A stretch of DNA of 64,000 nt from assembly GCA_918797485.1 (NCBI GenBank), contig CAKKNE010000003.1:3596001-3660000 (forward strand), in the 5' to 3' direction. How positions within the stretch are numbered: position 1 is the first letter of the stretch; each line of letters opens with the position of its first letter. Source of the DNA: Pelagomonas calceolata (lineage: Eukaryota > Sar > Pelagophyceae > Pelagomonadales > Pelagomonadaceae). Positions 36,491 through 47,200 of this stretch are shown here, piece after piece. Position numbers and translations under genes: made by a program. The notes beneath the pieces are model-generated. The model was not told the DNA's origin. It did no database searches and saw only the letters and a list, made by a program, of their open reading frames with translations.

Positions 36491-36972
36491 CGCGCGGTCC
36501 AGATCAAGATGTTCACGTCCCGAGCGTGGGCAGCCAAAAGTACCCTTCTTATAATGTAGATGTCATATACTTGTAATTGACTATCGGTGGGGTAGTATGG
36601 GGTCCAACGAGACCGCTACGGCGACTACTGGGGGGCCTCGGGTAATTGGCGTTTTTGCCGGGAACGGGGCGCCATCGGGTCCAAATTAGTTACTTTTTTC
36701 GGATGTAGATCGGCCCTCGGACTCGCTCCGGGATAGATCTGGGGTCGGGTGTCCCCCTAGACCGCATGCGGCGGTGCTTGGTGCTCCCCAGAGAGCTCTG
36801 GATCGAAATCTTTGGCAAATCATGGTCCAGAGCAATAGAGCGCAAAGGACCTTGCTTATATGTATGCACCGATGGAAGCCGCCGCGCGTGCGGTGTAGGC
36901 GCTTGCGCACGTCTACTACCGACCAAAAGCGCCCCCCTGGAGACCTCCGGGCCGCCACTGACAGGATTCCAT

Positions 36973-37110
36973 CGACGCGGCCGCCATGGCGGCGTCGTCA
37001 ATATCGCGAATTAAAAAAAATATTTTTTTCGCCCCCCAGTATGTGTCCCATTGATCTCTTTGGACCAGTAGCGAACCGAACGGTGCTCAAACGGCTGCAT
37101 GGCGCGCAGC
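36973..37110 (-). repeat. Left arm of inverted repeat
   Basis: The reverse complement of this stretch matches 38768-38905 at high identity by eye, including TTCGGTTCG, GGTCCAAAGAGATCAAT and ACTGGGGGGCGAAAAAAATA. The two arms enclose the gene at 37221-38555. Confidence 0.85.
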
Positions 37111-37220
37111 TGTCTGCAGATTTTTCAGAAGGAGACATGTCTAGTACGTCTATGATCTAAGCAAGCAACGACTTTCACGTTGTGCGATTTTTTGAGGGCA
37201 ACAGGTGTCGTACCGGTGCA

Positions 37221-38555
37221 ATGGCTGCTGCGCGACAGATCGTCGTGCGTTTCACCAGCACCAGCACGGCACCGGCGGCTGCTGCGCGCCTCGCGTCGCT
37301 CCGCCAGCGCGTCCTCACGGTTTGCCGCAGTGTCTACAATTTTCAGAAGCCGCGGCGCCGCGCGCGCGCGCGGCCCTGCCAGGCGGCCTCCGCGGCGCTG
37401 CGGCAGCGCAGCGGCCGGGAACGCGGCTCAACGCGCCCGGCGCCGCCGTTCGCTCCGACCGCACGCCAACAGCCGCCGGTTGCAATTCACAAATCGCAGA
37501 ACCGCGCGCGCTCGCCCTGGAAGCGATGGCCCTCCGCCATCACGCCATCACGCGCCGCCGCGCCGCAGGTCCCTGCCTCGATAAATGGCGCCGACGCCCT
37601 CGCCCGCCACGTCGCCGCGTCGTACCGCCTCAAGGACGCCGCCGTGCGCCTGAACTGGAAGGGCCGGCCTTTGGCCAGAGACGCCGCCGTCCGCACGTGC
37701 CTCGCGTCCGCGGAGCCGCCGGTTCTCGAAGCCCGATTGGCCCAGCCGCGGCCGACGCCGGCGCCCCACGGGCCCCATTCGCGAGCCGCGACGGCCGCCA
37801 CCCAATCGGGCAAGCGGCGGCGCCCCGTCGACGACGACCAGCTCAGGCCGACGTCGCGGCGGCGGCGCGCGACCGACGACTCGCTCGACTCGTGTTCGTT
37901 GAGCGACGGCTACCCCATGTCCGACTACGAGGACGCCGACGAGCCGCTCTACGCGAAACCGCTCCTGGCGGCGCACAAGGCGCCGCTGGTCCCGAGCTGG
38001 GCGCGCGAGCTGTCCGACGACGTGCTGCGAGAGCAGTCGACGATCGACCCCCTCGCGGTTTTTGTAGATCCATCTGAAAAACCGGTGGACCTGCGAGCCA
38101 TCCTGGGAAGGTCTCCGGTGGCGCCGCGGCGCAAGGTCCGCGCTAGGCAGGAGGCCCTGGACGCGACGTCGCCGTCGCAGTGGCCGTCGGCGCGCGGCGG
38201 CGGCGCGCCGGTCGACATTTGCCTCGTGGTCTTGGCCGGAGACACGCTACGGTCGCCGTTGGACGCGGGCGGCGTCGTGCGCCGCGGCGCGGAGTACGCG
38301 ACGATCATGCGCGACGTGGACACCTTCGGCAACCTCAGAAGGCACTACGCGAAGCACCACGGCCTCCGCGAGAGCGAGCTGGCCCTCTGGTCGCGGCAGC
38401 CCGGGAAACAGGACGTGAGGCTGTCGCTCGACGCCTGCGCGCGGCACTACCACCTGAGCGGCACGGCTACTGTGGTGGTCACGATCGCCGACGGGTCCGA
38501 TCAACGCCGGTCGCGCCTCGTGCCGCGGCGCCTGTCGGCGTCGCTCTCCGACTGA
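37221..38555 (+). CDS. Protein with two possible ubiquitin/SUMO-like folds (RENi-like?)
   Basis: 444 residues from ATG 37221; an in-frame Met at 37182 is the alternative. Not securely recognised. The first 110 residues are basic and disordered. Residues about 118-174 (INGADALARHVAASYRLKDAAVRLNWKGRPLARDAAVRTCL) and about 333-427 (MRDVDTFGNLRRHYAKHHGLRESELALW then TATVVVTIADG) each look like a beta-grasp ubiquitin/SUMO-like domain. The linker has acidic Ser-rich patches (DDSLDSCSLSDGYPMSDYEDADE), possible SUMO-interacting motifs. Two SUMO-like domains would fit the Rad60/Esc2/NIP45 family of genome-stability proteins, but the wide spacing between the domains is unusual. The gene is enclosed by inverted repeats. 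Confidence 0.55.
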   Translation: MAAARQIVVRFTSTSTAPAAAARLASLRQRVLTVCRSVYNFQKPRRRARARPCQAASAALRQRSGRERGSTRPAPPFAPTARQQPPVAIHKSQNRARSPWKRWPSAITPSRAAAPQVPASINGADALARHVAASYRLKDAAVRLNWKGRPLARDAAVRTCLASAEPPVLEARLAQPRPTPAPHGPHSRAATAATQSGKRRRPVDDDQLRPTSRRRRATDDSLDSCSLSDGYPMSDYEDADEPLYAKPLLAAHKAPLVPSWARELSDDVLREQSTIDPLAVFVDPSEKPVDLRAILGRSPVAPRRKVRARQEALDATSPSQWPSARGGGAPVDICLVVLAGDTLRSPLDAGGVVRRGAEYATIMRDVDTFGNLRRHYAKHHGLRESELALWSRQPGKQDVRLSLDACARHYHLSGTATVVVTIADGSDQRRSRLVPRRLSASLSD

Positions 38556-39076
38556 GCCTCTCTCTCTCTACGCCGTCCCGAAGCAGCACGCCGCGTTATT
38601 TAAGTATCATTACACTCACTGTCTCGCTCGGGCTTTTGGGCTTTGCATAGCCCAAGGACGGGCATTGGACATTGGGGGTCCCGGCGGGAGGCTGATTGGA
38701 GATTGGCCCGGGAAGATTGGAGATTGGAGTCTGGGCCCGGCGCGGATTCCGCGAGGAACTCCTAGACGCGACATGCAATTGTTTGAGTATCGTTCGGTTC
38801 GATACAGGTCCAAAGAGATCAATTGGGCACTTACTGGGGGGCGAAAAAAATATTTTTTTAAATTCGCGATATTGACGGTCCCGCCACGACGGCCACGTCG
38901 ATCACGTGCGCCTGAAGACCGCTCACGCACATCCGCAGCACCAGCCCCCGCGACGAAGCGCGGTCCCCTCATTCGCGAACGCCCGGAAAAAAATCAAACA
39001 AAAACACAGAACAAAATTCCGCGTGCAGTTCCTCTCCCCCGGCTGGTGCCGCCCTGACTGTTACTAACTACGTTAT
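38556..39076. other. Intergenic region with repeat arm
   Basis: 521 bp. Includes the right inverted-repeat arm (38768-38905) and a short tandem run of GATTGGAGATTGG near 38695-38730. No gene seen. Confidence 0.5.
38768..38905 (+). repeat. Right arm of inverted repeat
   Basis: Partner of 36973-37110; see that entry. Together the arms could be ends of a non-autonomous element or two copies of a dispersed repeat in opposite orientation. Confidence 0.85.
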
Positions 39077-42000
39077 TCACGTATCTTTACACTCACGCAC
39101 ACGGTATCCTTCAATGGCCTCCTGGGGCACCCACGACGCCTGGCGGCACGTCGGGCACTCGACGCGCTGGCCCCTTCTTGTGGAGGGCGCGTTGTCGGCC
39201 CAGGCGTGGCTCACGAGCTGGCCGGCGCCGAAGAGGCAGTCGGCGTGGAGGCGGTGGCCGCACGCCTCGAGGCTCGGCGCGTCAGAGTCGAGGGGCTCGA
39301 GGCAGATGGCGCAGCACGGCTCCTCCTCGGGCAGCGCGTCCGAGGCGGCGGCGGCGGCGTCGGCGGCGTCGCCACCGACGAGCTCCCACTTCCGCTCGCC
39401 GGGCGTCTCAAGATCCTCATCCCAGAGAGACCCGTCGTCGTAGGTGACCTCGTGGCGCCGGCCGTCGAACGCGTTCACCGTCCCCGTGAACCACTCGCGG
39501 TCGTGGGGCCACCAGATGCGAACCTTGCGGCCGATCAGGGCCGGCCCGCACGGCGCCGTCGCGGCGGGGCGTTCCTCCTCCGCTTTGCTGTCCTCTTCGC
39601 CATCAGCCTCGTCGACAACGTTCCTCGCCTCGAACTTGCCGCGGATGACTAAGCGCGCTTTCGACGGACGCGACACGAGATCGGAGATGTCCTTGCGGTC
39701 GCGAAGTTCCGCAAACGCGGCGGCGGCGTCGTCCCGAGTCGCGAACCGCCGCCAACTTTTTTCGCCGGTGCGTCGGACCTCTACGAGTCCAAGCCTCGGC
39801 CTCTTGCGGGCCGGGGCCGCGTCATCGTCGCCCGACGACCCATCGCCTACATTTCGCGCCTCGTACTTGTCGCGGATGTGTTGAGGGGCCAGAAAATTCT
39901 TGTCGATGAGCCAAGAGATATAATACGCTTTCAGCCCGGTGAATGCCCTCGCCGCGTCCGCCCGCGAAGCGAAGCGCCGCCACTCCTTGTCGCCGACGCG
40001 GCGGACCTCACACGCTAGTTCGCCGTTCGAGCGGGGCGCAGTCGTCGGCGCGTCGTCTTCGCCGTCGTCACCATCGACGGCGTTTCGCGCCTCGTATCGC
40101 TCGCGGATAAGGTGCGGAGCCGGATCTGTCGGGGTTTTGTTGATGAGCCGTCCAATATTCTGACTAGACAGGCCGGGAAACACACCATCCGCGGCCGCCC
40201 GGGAATCGAAGCGCCGCCACTTTTCATCTCCAACCTCGCGGACCTCGCAGGCGAGTCTCGTCCCGCTAGGCGCCGACGCCCGCGCTTCCGCGGTGTCGGC
40301 CGGCCCCGACGCCGACCCTTCGGCCGCCGGAGCGGCCGAGCCCACCCGCTCGGCCACCGCAGCGCGCCGCTTCTTCAGAGGGCGAACCAGCGCCTCGACG
40401 ACGCCCCACTCCTTGTCGTTCGACCCGTCGCTGTACTGCAGATCCACGACCCCAAAGCCGCGTACCGCCCTCACGCCGATCACGATCGCCGGGTAGTAAT
40501 CGAGACCTGCCTTCCAGCGCGCCTCCACGGCGTCGCCGACGGCGTAGCGCGCCGACGCGGGCGCCGGCTCCTTCGCATGCAGGGACTCGTCGTCGTCGGA
40601 GCTGTCGGTGCTCGGGCGCCGCCCGGACGCGGCGGCGGGGGCCGGCGCCGGCGCCGGCGCACCGGTCTCGGTCAGCAGCTCGGGATAGTGCGCCCGCGCG
40701 ACTGCGAGCAGGCTTCGGTACACCTTCGTGTCGCCCGCGCGCGTGTAGCTCCGGTCGATGGACCCCTTGCCATCGTCGCGCCTCCTCTCCGTCGTGTCCC
40801 ACTGATCCCGGGTCATGCGCGTGACGAGCGCGTCGTAGTCGCAGCGGACGCCCCATCTTTCGGATGTGGAAGGACTCCAGCCCGCGCCAGCCAAGCCACC
40901 CGCGGCGGATTTTGCCGTAGGCGCGCGCGTCGAGGCGCGAAACGCAGTCCGCTTACGCTTCGGCGGTGGCGCCTTCGGTGGCGCGGCGGCGGCGGATGCC
41001 GCAGCGGGCGCCGGCGCTGGTGCCGGCGCTGGTGCCGGCGCTGGTGCCGGCGCTGGTGCCGCCTCGGCCTCGTCGCCGGTCGCGGCCTCCTGCGAGACGC
41101 AGGCGAAGCAGTCGCGGCCGACCGTGCTCGTCCGCCGGTTGACGAACGCGTCGATGGGTTTGCGCGCGTCGCAGCGCGAGCAGCGGAACAACCGCCCAAG
41201 GAGCGCGTCCGTCGTCGTCACATTGTCGGCCTGGGCCTGGGGCTCGCTGTACTCCTCCACCTCTGGCGCCATGCCGCTCTCGCCTGGGACCGAGGCTCGG
41301 CACTTCTTCGAGCAGAACCAGTGCCCGCTCGGCACCGCGCCCAAGCCGGCGCAGTAGTAGTGCGCCTCGACGGTGCAGCCGTCGCCGTCACAAAGCAGGA
41401 TCGAACCCGGATCCGCGCCCGACGCGCACAGGGCGCAGTCCTCGCGCGCGAATGCCCAGGTTGCGCCGAGGTAGGGCTCGCCCGTGCGACATGCGTTGTT
41501 GATGCGCGACTCGTGCGTCTCTCCGGCCGGCGCGTCGTCGTCCACGCGGTAGCACTGCGCCGCCGTGCGCGCGGTACAAAAGTACTTGTGTACCTTGTTT
41601 CTACCACTCGCCCGCTCGACCGCGCGGGAACCATCGCCGAGCCGCCTCGACGCGCGGCAGGGGCAGTCGGCCTCGAGGGTCGAGCACTCGCGCACCCTAC
41701 AGGTCAGGCCGATGTCGGCACATGTCGTCGACCGAGAGGCACTCCGGCCGGAGGGCAGCGCCCTGATCTTCCGACAGCGCGCGCAGCGGATCCGCGGCAC
41801 GTTTGAGCAGGACGGTTTGACCAGGACGCGCCCTCGCGCAGCGTCGACGGCGATCGCAGCGTTCCGCGCGAACGCCTTGGCCGCCTCGTGCACTGCGTGG
41901 CCGGGAGGGTTGTACCTCGTCGCGTTCGCCACGATGAGATCGAGCCTGTCGGCTAGCTGGGCGACGCTCGTGACCCTGCGGCTCGTGATGTCGGTCCGGA

Positions 42001-43843
42001 GCGTCGAGAGGTCCATGGGCTCTGCTACGACGTCGAGATAGTCCGGCACGTAAAGCGTGTCGACGGGCTCCCGGAAGAAGGCAGACTCTTGGCCTTTTAT
42101 GAGCTCGACGGTCGCTGCCAGCAGCGCGCTGCGCGTCGCTGCCGCGGCGTTGCTGTCGGCCTCGTCGTCGCGGCGAGCGGCGCGTGGTACCGCGCGGAGC
42201 ACTCGACGTTGTGCCGGCTCGGCGCGCACCGAGGCCACTAACTTGCCCGGGGCGACCCGGCCTCCCAGCTTTATGCGCACGCCAAGTGTCGCGGCCCCGC
42301 GCCGCGTCAACGAGACCGGCGCCGGCGCCTCTTGTGCGGCCTTGAAATCGTAGCCGCAGCCAGGACACTCATTCGCCCTGCAGCCGACGGGCTCGCCACA
42401 TTCTGGACACGGCTTCTGTCGCGGGCGGTAGGACACGTAAACGTTCTCAGCAACGACGCGGCGCGCCTCGAAGCGCGCGCGGACGGCGGGCGGGCACTCG
42501 GACGGATGGTTAAGGAGAGCCGAGAGAGTATTTTCTGTCAGTCCGGGGAACGCGCGGACGGCAAGGCTCTGCGACGCAAACCGTTCCCACGCACCACCGG
42601 ACCGACGGACCTCGCACACCTTGCCGCAGCCCCCTTTTGCCGGCACGTCCAAGCCGGGCCGATAGACCCGGGTGGCCACGAGCGCGGCTGCACCTTCCGA
42701 GGCGTAGTTCCCGAGAAAGTCGTCTCCGAGCTGCACGCGGAAGCGCCCGTTTGGGAGCCGGTAGACGCCATCACGCACACCCGAAGACCTCGGCGGCGGC
42801 AAGCCGCGGTAATCGAACTTGAGACCATTGGCGTGGGTCGTGCGGCCGCAGACGCCGTCCTCGACCCATGGCTCGGGGAGGCCCCACTCGCGGGCGGCGG
42901 CCGCGCAATCGCTGTAGGCCGCGAGCTCCGTTCCCGTCGCCGGATCGACCCAAGCGATGGGCGCTCCTTCCCGCGACAAGGACGGCGGCTCGCGCCGAGT
43001 CAAGTGATGGAAGTCCTCGAGGGTGTCCAGGTCGTCGCATAGCAAACGCGTGACGCGGCGCCGCATCGCCGCGTCATCCGTACCGGCACCGGCCAGGATG
43101 CGCGTGAAATGAGCCATCCTCCCGCTCGCGCGGAGGCCCTCGCGGAAGGCGTAGGCGGCGAACGGGCGCGCGGGCGCGGCGACGCAGCCGGCGCGCGCCT
43201 CGAAGCTCGTCGCGGTCATGACGGCGCCGACCATCGCCTCGCCGAGCGCCGCGAGCGGATGCCCCGTCGCCGCGTCTGCCGGCGGCGCCGTTACCTCGGC
43301 GAAGACGTCCGCTTCGCGTCGCTCTTGCTGCGCGCGCCGGCCCATCGCCGCGGCCAGCGCCTGCAACCCTGGCTTCAGCGTCCGCTCGTCGCCGTATTCG
43401 TCGAACGAGCGCGCCGACCGGAGGAGCTCCTCCTCGAGGCGCTGCGCTAGCTTCGGCACTTTGCGCTGCCAGTCCGCGTCTCCGGGCCTCCGGCTCTGCA
43501 GGAGCCGGGCGACGCTCCGGACCGTCTTCAGCCGCTCGGAGACGTGCTGTGCCCTGACGTACCAGGCTGGGTCGCGTGGTTCTTCCGGCGCGGCAGCCGG
43601 CGCTGGAGGCGGAGGGGGCGCGACGACGCGGAGGAAGCGCTCGGGCGTCGCCCAGACTTTGCCGTCGTCTTCGTAGCGGACGCGCCAGACACGCTCATCA
43701 TAACCTGGTCGAGGGCAACCACTCGGCAGCTCGTGTACGGTCCCGGGCGCGACGACCGTCCCGCGGTACCGCGCCGTATGTTCGGGGCCGAACGCCTGTG
43801 GCGCTGCCTCGACGACCGTGCCGACGCAGATGCGATGCGCCAT
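39077..43843 (-). CDS. Giant chromatin reader: AP2-like, bromodomain, PHD, Tudor-like, RING
   Basis: 1588 residues in one uninterrupted exon. In order: Tudor/BAH-like start (about 1-75); AP2/ERF-like module (about 358-395); Zn ribbon CPECG..CPGCG (479-497); bromodomain (about 570-680; PDYLDVVAEPMDLSTL, ANATRYNPPGHAVH); Cys-rich segment (685-730); PHD finger (803-848; CALC..CDGDGC..HYYC..WFCSKKC); Pro-Ala repeat (about 929-950); Tudor/Agenet-like domains (about 1100-1157 and 1433-1490); C-terminal RING (1510-1568; CAIC..CGHRLHADC..CPTC). Four copies of an unrecognised 55-60-residue unit (EVRR.G...W.RFAS...A..AF..L) lie at about 409-467, 1198-1255, 1278-1333 and 1353-1411. Acetyl- and methyl-lysine reading with ubiquitin-ligase activity is inferred from the domains. 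Confidence 0.8.
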   Translation of the reverse strand: MAHRICVGTVVEAAPQAFGPEHTARYRGTVVAPGTVHELPSGCPRPGYDERVWRVRYEDDGKVWATPERFLRVVAPPPPPAPAAAPEEPRDPAWYVRAQHVSERLKTVRSVARLLQSRRPGDADWQRKVPKLAQRLEEELLRSARSFDEYGDERTLKPGLQALAAAMGRRAQQERREADVFAEVTAPPADAATGHPLAALGEAMVGAVMTATSFEARAGCVAAPARPFAAYAFREGLRASGRMAHFTRILAGAGTDDAAMRRRVTRLLCDDLDTLEDFHHLTRREPPSLSREGAPIAWVDPATGTELAAYSDCAAAAREWGLPEPWVEDGVCGRTTHANGLKFDYRGLPPPRSSGVRDGVYRLPNGRFRVQLGDDFLGNYASEGAAALVATRVYRPGLDVPAKGGCGKVCEVRRSGGAWERFASQSLAVRAFPGLTENTLSALLNHPSECPPAVRARFEARRVVAENVYVSYRPRQKPCPECGEPVGCRANECPGCGYDFKAAQEAPAPVSLTRRGAATLGVRIKLGGRVAPGKLVASVRAEPAQRRVLRAVPRAARRDDEADSNAAAATRSALLAATVELIKGQESAFFREPVDTLYVPDYLDVVAEPMDLSTLRTDITSRRVTSVAQLADRLDLIVANATRYNPPGHAVHEAAKAFARNAAIAVDAARGRVLVKPSCSNVPRIRCARCRKIRALPSGRSASRSTTCADIGLTCRVRECSTLEADCPCRASRRLGDGSRAVERASGRNKVHKYFCTARTAAQCYRVDDDAPAGETHESRINNACRTGEPYLGATWAFAREDCALCASGADPGSILLCDGDGCTVEAHYYCAGLGAVPSGHWFCSKKCRASVPGESGMAPEVEEYSEPQAQADNVTTTDALLGRLFRCSRCDARKPIDAFVNRRTSTVGRDCFACVSQEAATGDEAEAAPAPAPAPAPAPAPAPAPAAASAAAAPPKAPPPKRKRTAFRASTRAPTAKSAAGGLAGAGWSPSTSERWGVRCDYDALVTRMTRDQWDTTERRRDDGKGSIDRSYTRAGDTKVYRSLLAVARAHYPELLTETGAPAPAPAPAAASGRRPSTDSSDDDESLHAKEPAPASARYAVGDAVEARWKAGLDYYPAIVIGVRAVRGFGVVDLQYSDGSNDKEWGVVEALVRPLKKRRAAVAERVGSAAPAAEGSASGPADTAEARASAPSGTRLACEVREVGDEKWRRFDSRAAADGVFPGLSSQNIGRLINKTPTDPAPHLIRERYEARNAVDGDDGEDDAPTTAPRSNGELACEVRRVGDKEWRRFASRADAARAFTGLKAYYISWLIDKNFLAPQHIRDKYEARNVGDGSSGDDDAAPARKRPRLGLVEVRRTGEKSWRRFATRDDAAAAFAELRDRKDISDLVSRPSKARLVIRGKFEARNVVDEADGEEDSKAEEERPAATAPCGPALIGRKVRIWWPHDREWFTGTVNAFDGRRHEVTYDDGSLWDEDLETPGERKWELVGGDAADAAAAASDALPEEEPCCAICLEPLDSDAPSLEACGHRLHADCLFGAGQLVSHAWADNAPSTRRGQRVECPTCRQASWVPQEAIEGYRVRECKDT

Positions 43844-44253
43844 CTCGGGCTTGACGCTCGGATCGCACGCGCCGGGTGGTGGGCAGCCGATCTCACGCCA
43901 GGGCCGAATAACAGCTGCCTATCCGCCGCGCGACGCGCTGCCCGAGGCGGAGGGGCGTCTCCCGCGTGTCTACTATGGGCAGACCCGAGACGGGGCAGCC
44001 GCAACAGCCTGCGGAGAGCGCATTTAAAGCTCGATCCCGATCCTAGTGTGTTACATGCCGCTAGTTCAGGGGCTGGGTTCCATTGCTCGCTGGCTGAGAC
44101 GCTAACCGACTCAGCAGCAAGCGCACAGGACTCCCACGAGACCGCTTTCGACCGCTAAGAAAGATCGAGACCGCTGCGATCTCGTAACGAGCAAAAACGC
44201 AGCCGGCCCACCCAAGAGAGCATCGAGTCCCACGCCGTGCGACGGGGATAAAA
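43844..44253. promoter_or_regulatory. Divergent region chromatin reader / helicase
   Basis: 410 bp between head-to-head starts. A CATTTAAAGC word lies near 44021 and a CTAG motif at 44043-44065. Confidence 0.45.
44043..44065 (-). promoter_or_regulatory. CTAG-flanked motif upstream of the chromatin reader
   Basis: Minus strand reads ACTAGCGGCATGTAACACAC then TAG, about 200-222 bp upstream of the chromatin-reader ATG. Confidence 0.45.
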
Positions 44254-47200
44254 ATGGACTTCACGAAGTTCTTCGCGCCGCCCGCGCCCGCGCCCGCCAA
44301 GAAGCGGCGCGCGACGAAGGCCAAGCCGCCGCCGAAGCGCCTCAAACCGGACTCGACGCCGCTGCCGCCCAAATACGCGTCGCTGCTGACGCAATACGAC
44401 CAGCTCCGCCAGGTGGCCCGGTCGCTCGAGGCGATGCGCGTGCGCACGACGCTGGCGCAGCTCTGTGGTGCGGTGCCGCAACTCTCACTCACGGAGGCGA
44501 CGGTGCGGACGTGCGCGCTGGCGTGTCCGCGCGCGCTGACCGTCGACGATTCCGACGGTACTCCGCTGGTCGTCTTCCCGAAGCTCTCCGACTCAGATCG
44601 GAGGCGCGGCGCGACGTACGAGGCGGCGCGGAGGTCGACGCTCGAATGTTCTCTCAGAGAGCAGGCGGACGCGGCGCACGCTTGTTGGCTAGCGCAACGG
44701 AGCCTGGAGCCACCCTTGAATGGTTACCACGCGGATTTTGATGAGGGACCACAACTAGGGCAAGCGCCGAAACCACCACCTCCGTCGCCGGCCAAAATAA
44801 AACCGCAGCCGCCGACCGACGCCCTACTCCCCCTCCAGCGCCTAGCTGGCGAGGCCTGGTACGAGGGCCAGGCTGTTCGAGTCGAAACTTTAGAAAAGCG
44901 GCCGGGCCGCTACGCGTCGGTTACGAAACCGCTGCCCGACCAGGTGCGCAAGTTCCTAGAACCGCTGCGACTCTACGAGCACCAAGCTAGAGCGATTGAC
45001 GCTTCATTGGGTGGCGCCGACGTCGCGTTAGCCACGGGGACGGCGTCGGGCAAGACCTTGTCCTACGTCGTACCTGCCTTGTGTGCGGCCGCATCAACGG
45101 ACGGCTGCGTCGCGCTGTTCCTGTTCCCGACCAAAGCCCTCGCCCAGGACCAGCTCGCCTCCCTCAAACGAGCTATTGAAGCGTGCTCGCTGGACGCTTC
45201 ATGCTCGACGCTGGACGGCGACACTGCAGATGAGGAGAGACAATCGATAGCGCAGTCGCCGTCGACGTTCATCATCACGAACCCCGACATGCTCCACTAC
45301 ACGTTGTTGCCCGGAGCGTCGCAAAGGTGGCGGCGATTGTTTGATGACTTACGTTACGTCGTCGTCGACGAGGCTCATGTTTACGTCGGAGGCTTCGGCG
45401 CCCACGTCGCCGCGGTGTTGCGGCGTCTACAAAGGTTAGCGCCGTCCTGTCAATATTTTGCGTGTTCTGCTACGGTCCGCGACGCGGCCGGGCACGCTTC
45501 TTCACTCCTACCGCCCTCGTCGCGCCAGCTGGTCGTGATCGACGACGACGCGTCGCCGCGGGGCCCGAAGCAGGTCGTGGTGTGGAACCCGCCCCTCAAG
45601 AAAGAGAAGAAAATTAAGAGGAAGAAAGTCGAGGCAGAAACGGACGAGTATAATTCCGACACCGAGGAGTACGACGAGGACCAAGCCTTACAGGGCGAGG
45701 AGAAGGCCCGCGCGGCGATGATGCTCGCGGAGCGCAAAGCTCTGGCCGTGGAAGGTACTGATGGTGAGCCTATCAGAAGGAAGTCGGCCATCGTCGAGGC
45801 GGCTCGGATAGTGGCTTCTCTGACCTCGCACGGCGTGCGCACGCTCTGCTTCGCGAAGACGCGCAAGCTCCAGGAGCTCGTTTTGGGATATGCGTGCGAG
45901 CGGTCCTCGACAAGATTAGCTGGTTACAGGGGCGGCTACACGCCTGCCGAGAGACGTAGGATCGAGTCAGACTTCTTCGAGGGCCGGCTGGACGGCGTCG
46001 TCGCGACCTGTGCTTTAGAGTTAGGTGTGGACGTGGGAGATCTTGACGCCACAGTACACTTAGGATGGCCCGGGAGCCGCTGCTCTTTAAGGCAGCAGGC
46101 GGGGCGGGCGGGCCGAGATCCCGCGCGAGCGTCGTTGGCCGTGGTCGTCTTGTTCAACGGTCCCTTGGATCAGTTGATGGCGCAGAAGGCGCCGTTGCTG
46201 ACCGGCGAGGTCGAGCCGTGCGCTTTGTTGGTTGCGGCGTGGAAATCAACCAGTGCGTCGGGTGCAGGCATCGCGTCGATGGCGTATTTCCACGCAGGTC
46301 CATCGCGAACGAGCGCGTTTTGAGGGACCAGCTGCTCTGCGCGGCGGCCGAGGCGCCCCTAGCTACAGAAGACCGGGCAAGGTTTGTGGGTCGTAGAGAC
46401 GGGTCTGTACCAGAAGAGTCGGGACGAGTCTACGACCGGGCCCTCGATTCATTGAGAAGGGACGGGAGTCTGGTAGAAAGGTCCAAGGCCCTATGTTGTC
46501 GGAGGAGCGACGTCAAACATGCGAAAAATGTCCCTCTGCGCGTCGTCGATCCAGTTACCATAGAAGTGCGGATCAACGGCGTGGTGCTCGACACCGTGCC
46601 GTACGCTAGAGCGTTCTACGAGTTGTTCGAGGGGGCCATCTACCTGCACCAGGTGCCGGAGCGGCGTCCTTTTGTTTTTGCGACTTCCCCACGCCATCGC
46701 CGCGACGTCGTCTCCTTCCTTGAGTCGGCTCGATGGCGTGGAGGTCGTCGCGGTCTACGCCGCCGGCACGCCATCGCCGCGACCCGTAATGACGCAGGCC
46801 CGCCCCCACCTCGTCACGAAGCTCGACCTCCAAGCTAGATATGCGTCCGTCAAACGGTTGCGGACCTGCGGCTACATCACGGCTTCCAGGAATCACACCG
46901 ACGTCGATCCGGTTCGAGTCCTCGAAGCGAGAGGACCACTAAAAACAGGAGTCGTCCACGTCGTCAGCAAAGTCTGGGGCTACCGGAAAGTTTGTAGGCA
47001 GACCTTCAAAGTGCTCGAGTTGAAGGAATTTTCTCTTCCACCTCTCGAATTTGATAGTAGGGGCACGTGGGTCGACGTCCCGTCTTCCGCAATTGAGAAG
47101 ATGGCTTCGTTGAACCTGGACGCGCGGTCGGGAGTCCACGCGGCGAATCACGCTTTACTGATCGTGGCGCCCTTGTTTGTCGTGGCCGATGCGGCGGATA

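Larger units (their letters stand above)
35521..37220. other. Gene-poor island of 1.7 kb
   Basis: Lower-GC stretch with stops in all frames and only short open frames. It holds an AT microsatellite, a diverged direct repeat with about 292 bp spacing, and one arm of an inverted repeat. A frame at 36766-37014 reads LPRELWIEIFGKSW, faintly like an F-box start, but it is too short to call. Confidence 0.6.

Noticed and set aside
36766-37014. Short F-box-like ORF
   Set aside because: Only LPRELWIEIF resembles an F-box; no downstream repeats and it runs into the inverted-repeat arm.
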